Shown one piece after another: positions 8,007-10,196 of a stretch of DNA of 10,196 nucleotides (positions within the stretch are counted from its first letter, which is position 1; each line of letters starts with the position of its first letter). This stretch comes from Bacteroidota bacterium (lineage in GTDB: Bacteria > Bacteroidota > Rhodothermia > Rhodothermales > UBA10348), in contig JAAZVD010000033.1 in the NCBI GenBank assembly GCA_018623785.1, forward strand, positions 1 through 10,196, written 5' to 3'. The translations under genes were made by a program, and so were the position numbers. The notes beneath the pieces are model-generated. The model ran no database searches. It saw only the letters and a list, made by a program, of their open reading frames with translations, and was not told where the DNA came from.

Positions 8007-8987
8007 ATGCCAGTGCCACATCCCTCATTTCCCGCAACCTCCAGTATCAAAACGCTCCTGAATGGACTTTTTGATGTTACTGGGGCCACGTCATCGTCAG
8101 CGGCACCCCTCCGTGCAGCGCTGGAAACCTACCTGGCCGACAGGCATGGAGTAGATGACTGGATGCTGGGCTCCTTCGTTATGGGTAGTTGGCAGTGGGA
8201 AGAGCTGCTGCAAGAAAAGGCGCACCTGTCTGCGGAAGCTCCGCTCCCGATTCAAGTGGTTCTCCCCTCCTCCGACAGCTGGGACGGTGGTCACCCTCAG
8301 ATGGAGGAGGCCATCGCACGTACCGAAGAACTACTCCCGCAGTTCGAGGGCAGGGTGACCATCACGAGCCTCGCTTGGACGCTCCCTGCAGATGCCCTTC
8401 GTGACGGTACGAGCGCTTTGGCCTGCGTTTCCCGAGCGGAGACCATCGTGGGCTCGTCCCCGTTTGCGCCCTGCCCACGCTATGTGGCGTTCTTGCCTGA
8501 CGAAGCCTTCCAGCAAACCTTACCCCTGTATCTGTTAGCCCTGGGCGCGCAGACCACATCCCACATGGTGCACGCCATGATCTGGCCGGGTAAGCAGCCT
8601 ACCGTGCCCAGTATTGAGGCGATGGCCCGCTTCATTCATGGAGCCATTCGGACCGCACGACCCTTCAAGGTGGGCGGCCATCCATGCCACCCCATGCGGA
8701 CCGTGGAAACAGACTCGGCTGCGTGCCCGTCAGGCTTCGTGAATATTCTCTTCGCCACGACCCTGGGTCAGTCCGAGGGTCTGGACCCTGCGACACTGGG
8801 AGAGATACTCAGCGACACCAACCCGTCACACTTCCTGTTCACCCGGGCTGGTATTGAGTGGAAAGGGCTGAGAGCCTCCAATACGGCGCTCATCCATTGC
8901 AGGCGTCAACTGATGCGCTCGGTGAGCAGCGGCACCCTCGAGGCCCCTCGCGATGCACTCCTCCGCCTGGGTTTGCTTACCCGTTGA
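8007..8987 (+). CDS. Uncharacterised conserved protein, diverged family member
   Basis: This is a soluble protein of 326 residues from the chosen start, with no signal peptide or membrane segment. I do not know its function. From memory it resembles a widespread unnamed bacterial family whose C-terminal half reads roughly PFKATAGLHHP, then a GFLN stretch, then GSCSF-EP--DL--LGLL at the end. Here the matching parts are PFKVGGHPCHPMR (219-231), GFVNILFA (243-250) and SSGTLEAPRDALLRLGLL (307-324). The N-terminal half has an alpha/beta look (PIQVVLPSSDSWDGG, VTITSLAW). Several positions conserved in that family seem altered here, including the AK-RTGG segment, which reads AMIWPGK (190-196). The start is uncertain: 7815 and 7977 are in-frame alternatives. 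I prefer 8007 because upstream codon use looks non-coding and the resulting length fits the family. Confidence 0.72.
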   Translation: MPVPHPSFPATSSIKTLLNGLFDVTGATSSSAAPLRAALETYLADRHGVDDWMLGSFVMGSWQWEELLQEKAHLSAEAPLPIQVVLPSSDSWDGGHPQMEEAIARTEELLPQFEGRVTITSLAWTLPADALRDGTSALACVSRAETIVGSSPFAPCPRYVAFLPDEAFQQTLPLYLLALGAQTTSHMVHAMIWPGKQPTVPSIEAMARFIHGAIRTARPFKVGGHPCHPMRTVETDSAACPSGFVNILFATTLGQSEGLDPATLGEILSDTNPSHFLFTRAGIEWKGLRASNTALIHCRRQLMRSVSSGTLEAPRDALLRLGLLTR

Positions 8988-9058
8988 CGTCCGAAGCAGC
9001 TGCCCGGGAGCGATCCCATACAGGAGCAAACGGCCGCGAGGTGTAAACCAGTCCTGTT

Positions 9059-9142
9059 CTGTCAGGCCCATTGCGCAATTGGCAGAGTATCTGCCGACTT
9101 GTCTCAAGGAGGACTGACAGCTCAGTATGGGTGTTTTTACTG
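9059..9142. repeat. Cluster of inverted repeats, possible structured RNA
   Basis: Four complementary arrangements lie in 84 bases. CTGTCAG (9059-9065) pairs with CTGACAG (9114-9120). ATTGCGCAAT (9070-9079) is a perfect palindrome. GGCAGA-GTA-TCTGCC (9081-9095) is a 6-pair hairpin. CAGTA (9123-9127) pairs with TACTG (9138-9142). The first pair encloses the next two, as in a multibranch RNA fold. The part at 9073-9095 (GCGCAATTGGCAGAG and on) resembles a tRNA D-arm, but its stem is mispaired and no anticodon or T-arm follows. A structured RNA, a decayed tRNA or chance are all possible. Confidence 0.3.
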
Positions 9143-9322
9143 CTCTGACGAATTGTCGCAGGGAAGCTGTCGAAGCGTCATGAAGGTCCTCTTGGCACAC
9201 GCGTTGTGGAGGAATTACCCAACATGGATAGGTTCAGGTCGGACCGGGTCGAGCATTGCTCACGGTATCCATACTATCCGGCGATGGTCGGCCTCTAGTC
9301 CTGAGCCACGAACCGTTACGAA

Positions 9323-9330
9323 TGATTTTG
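9323..9330 (+). promoter_or_regulatory. Possible -7 promoter element of the small heat-shock gene
   Basis: TGATTTTG matches the Bacteroidota -7 consensus TAnnTTTG at all but one fixed position and lies 29 bases before the ATG at 9359. A matching TTTG at -33 is not clear (only CCTG near 9299-9302). There is no CIRCE operator (TTAGCACTC/GAGTGCTAA) here. If it is correct, the 5' leader would be only about 20 bases. Confidence 0.33.
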
Positions 9331-9345
9331 ACAATAGAACGCAAC

Positions 9346-9350
9346 AGAGG
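9346..9350 (+). promoter_or_regulatory. Ribosome binding site of the small heat-shock gene
   Basis: AGAGG lies 8 bases before the ATG at 9359, a suitable spacing. It decides the start: the in-frame GTG at 9350 overlaps this purine run and would lack a binding site of its own. It is one of the few good Shine-Dalgarno-like sequences in the window. Confidence 0.5.
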
Positions 9351-9358
9351 TGTTCCCC

Positions 9359-9805
9359 ATGACAAAGCTTGTACACTTTTCTCCCCGTACCGAACTCTCT
9401 CGCATGCAACGCGATTTCGACTCCCTGTTCTCGACCTTTTTTCCGACGGTAGACACGGACGAAAGCAATGAGGAGCCGGTCAGCTGGCATCCGCGCATTG
9501 ACCTCGTGGAAACGACTGATGCCTTCGAACTGGCCATGGATCTGCCCGGTGTTTCGAAAGAGGACCTGACCATCAACCTGCACGAGGGCGTCCTGTCCAT
9601 TGCCGGCGAACGGACGGCGCGCGCGCTGGAGGAAACCGAGACGGTAGTGCGCTTTGAGCGTCCATCTGGCAGGTTTTACCGCTCGTTCACCCTATCGAAC
9701 AAGATTGATGAGAAAGCGATCGAAGCACAGCAGGAAAACGGCGTACTGCTGGTAAGGCTACCCAAGTTGGAGGCATCCAAACCCCGGAAGATTGCCATCA
9801 AATAA
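9359..9805 (+). CDS. Small heat-shock protein, Hsp20/alpha-crystallin family
   Basis: This 148-residue ATP-independent holdase binds unfolding proteins in the cytoplasm and keeps them refoldable. The N-terminal arm (about 1-44) is amphipathic and Phe-rich (FDSLFSTFFP). The alpha-crystallin domain (about 45-138) begins with HPRIDLVET and contains AMDLPGVSKEDLTINL, the GERT strand, the FERPSGRFYRSFTLS loop and the family signature NGVLLVRLPK (127-136). The C-terminal tail ends with the I145-A146-I147 motif that docks subunits into oligomers. Length and all landmarks are normal. The gene stands alone, followed by a strong hairpin and a convergent kinase gene. Heat-shock control is expected for the family, but I see neither CIRCE nor a clear RNA thermometer. 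Confidence 0.95.
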   Translation: MTKLVHFSPRTELSRMQRDFDSLFSTFFPTVDTDESNEEPVSWHPRIDLVETTDAFELAMDLPGVSKEDLTINLHEGVLSIAGERTARALEETETVVRFERPSGRFYRSFTLSNKIDEKAIEAQQENGVLLVRLPKLEASKPRKIAIK

Positions 9806-9814
9806 GCCTGCGTT

Positions 9815-9850
9815 TTTCGTGGCCGCGCACATCCGTACGCGGCCACGAAA
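9815..9850. terminator. Strong hairpin between convergent genes, possible terminator
   Basis: TTTCGTGGCCGCG (9815-9827) and CGCGGCCACGAAA (9838-9850) form a perfect 13-pair stem with a 10-base loop, starting 9 bases after the heat-shock stop. It sits between two convergent genes, so it could end either transcript. It is not canonical: the T-run (9813-9817) is on the 5' side on the plus strand, and neither strand has a T-run after the stem. It may instead protect the heat-shock mRNA 3' end. Confidence 0.5.
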
Positions 9851-9909
9851 GCCTGTCATGCCGGGAGGGCTCAACCTGCTGCATCGCCCCCTAATTCTCC
9901 ATGGGCTAA

Positions 9910-10196
9910 TCATACCACAGGGGCCTGTCTTGCCCGGACGGGAATCGTGAACCGAAGCGTTGTACCTTGCCCCGGAGCACTTTCCACATCAAGCGTGCCC
10001 TCGTGGGCTTCGGCAATGGCATGCGCAATAGCCAAACCGAGGCCCGTTCGTTCGTGACCCGGATCCCGTGTGCGGGCATCCTGGCCCCGATAATAGCGGT
10101 CGAAAAGTCGCTCTTGCTCCTCAGGCGTCATACCTGCCCCTTGATCATGCACCGAAAAGACAACGGACCCGGGAGCCTGCTCGGCACTTGGAAGCG
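9910..10196 (-). CDS. Sensor histidine kinase, C-terminal part (5' end outside window)
   Basis: About 94 codons of the C-terminal ATPase (HATPase_c) domain of a second histidine kinase are visible, in a frame open to the window edge. SVHDQGAGM is the G1 box (DQGAG in place of the usual DNGxG), followed by an F-box-like segment EEQERLFDRYYRG and the G2 box TGLGLAIAHAIAEAHEG. The closing strands are LDVESAPGQGTTLRFTIPV. The N-box, the H-box and any membrane or sensor region lie beyond the edge. The GTG at 10152 is an internal valine, since domain sequence continues upstream. It is on the opposite strand from the 1424-2869 kinase and separate from it. The signal and the partner regulator are unknown. 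Confidence 0.9.
   Translation of the reverse strand, partial: LPSAEQAPGSVVFSVHDQGAGMTPEEQERLFDRYYRGQDARTRDPGHERTGLGLAIAHAIAEAHEGTLDVESAPGQGTTLRFTIPVRARQAPVV

Larger units (their letters stand above)
8988..9358. other. Gene-free stretch with several inverted repeats before the small heat-shock gene
   Basis: This 371-base stretch has no recognisable protein gene on either strand. Between 9059 and 9142 it holds a cluster of short inverted repeats and a tRNA-like patch, described separately. Nearer the heat-shock gene, at 9323-9330, there is a promoter-like element. Several very short open frames with Shine-Dalgarno-like purine runs are present (an 18-codon frame at 9127-9183 and a 24-codon frame at 9224-9298), without features that prove translation. 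Confidence 0.55.

Noticed and set aside
9070..9120. A tRNA gene suggested by the GCGCAATTGGCAGAG stretch
   Set aside because: The D-stem is mispaired, no 5-pair anticodon stem with a 7-base loop follows, and there is no GGTTCGAATCC-type T-arm. At most it is a remnant.
8826..9200. A 124-codon minus-strand open frame over the end of the uncharacterised gene and the spacer
   Set aside because: More than a third is antisense to a conserved C-terminal motif region, and the rest shows no family features.
9340..9361. An RNA thermometer covering the heat-shock ribosome binding site
   Set aside because: I found no UUUU or ROSE-type anti-Shine-Dalgarno segment that pairs convincingly with AGAGG nearby.
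1..10196. A mobile element, CRISPR array, phage or defence island
   Set aside because: There is no transposase, integrase, terminal repeat pair, spaced repeat array or defence-type gene. The content is housekeeping in style throughout.

Overview
The window is about 10.2 kb of moderately GC-rich bacterial DNA, densely coding and mostly housekeeping. I read it as a chromosomal segment from the Bacteroidota/Rhodothermota side of the tree (Rhodothermales or a relative is my best guess). The reasons are a branched-chain type 2-oxoacid dehydrogenase E1 with alpha and beta chains fused in one polypeptide, mostly weak or absent Shine-Dalgarno sequences, and one promoter-like TAnnTTTG element. This is inference from gene style, not a taxonomic placement.

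Layout from left to right. (1) The 3' end of an alanine racemase gene (to 478). (2) A 194-base gap, then a two-component pair on the + strand: an OmpR/PhoB-type response regulator (673-1389) and, 34 bases later, a membrane HAMP histidine kinase (1424-2869). (3) A 234-base regulatory gap with repeated GTYAAC words, then the fused E1 alpha/beta dehydrogenase (3104-5233). (4) Convergent with it, 20 bases away, a PLP-dependent cystathionine gamma-synthase/gamma-lyase (5254-6423, -). (5) Upstream of that on the same strand, a TPR-repeat protein with a probable lipoprotein signal (6513-7718, -), closed by a perfect 32-base palindrome and T-run that make a convincing intrinsic terminator. (6) A divergent intergenic region, then a diverged member of an uncharacterised conserved family (about 8007-8987, +). 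(7) A 371-base stretch without a convincing gene but with several inverted repeats and a tRNA-D-arm-like patch, then a small heat-shock protein (9359-9805, +). (8) A strong hairpin between convergent genes, and the 3' end of a second histidine kinase (9910 to the window edge, -).

Functionally, the genes cover cell-wall precursor supply (D-Ala), signal transduction, oxoacid oxidation, sulfur amino-acid metabolism, an envelope TPR protein and protein quality control. Apart from the kinase/regulator pair I see no pathway joining neighbours. I found no mobile element, CRISPR array, rRNA, intact tRNA, phage gene or defence system, and nothing that amounts to a clearly new multi-gene system. The items most worth a second look are the diverged uncharacterised protein, the structured non-coding stretch before the small heat-shock gene, and the terminator palindrome that nearly abuts the next gene's start codon.
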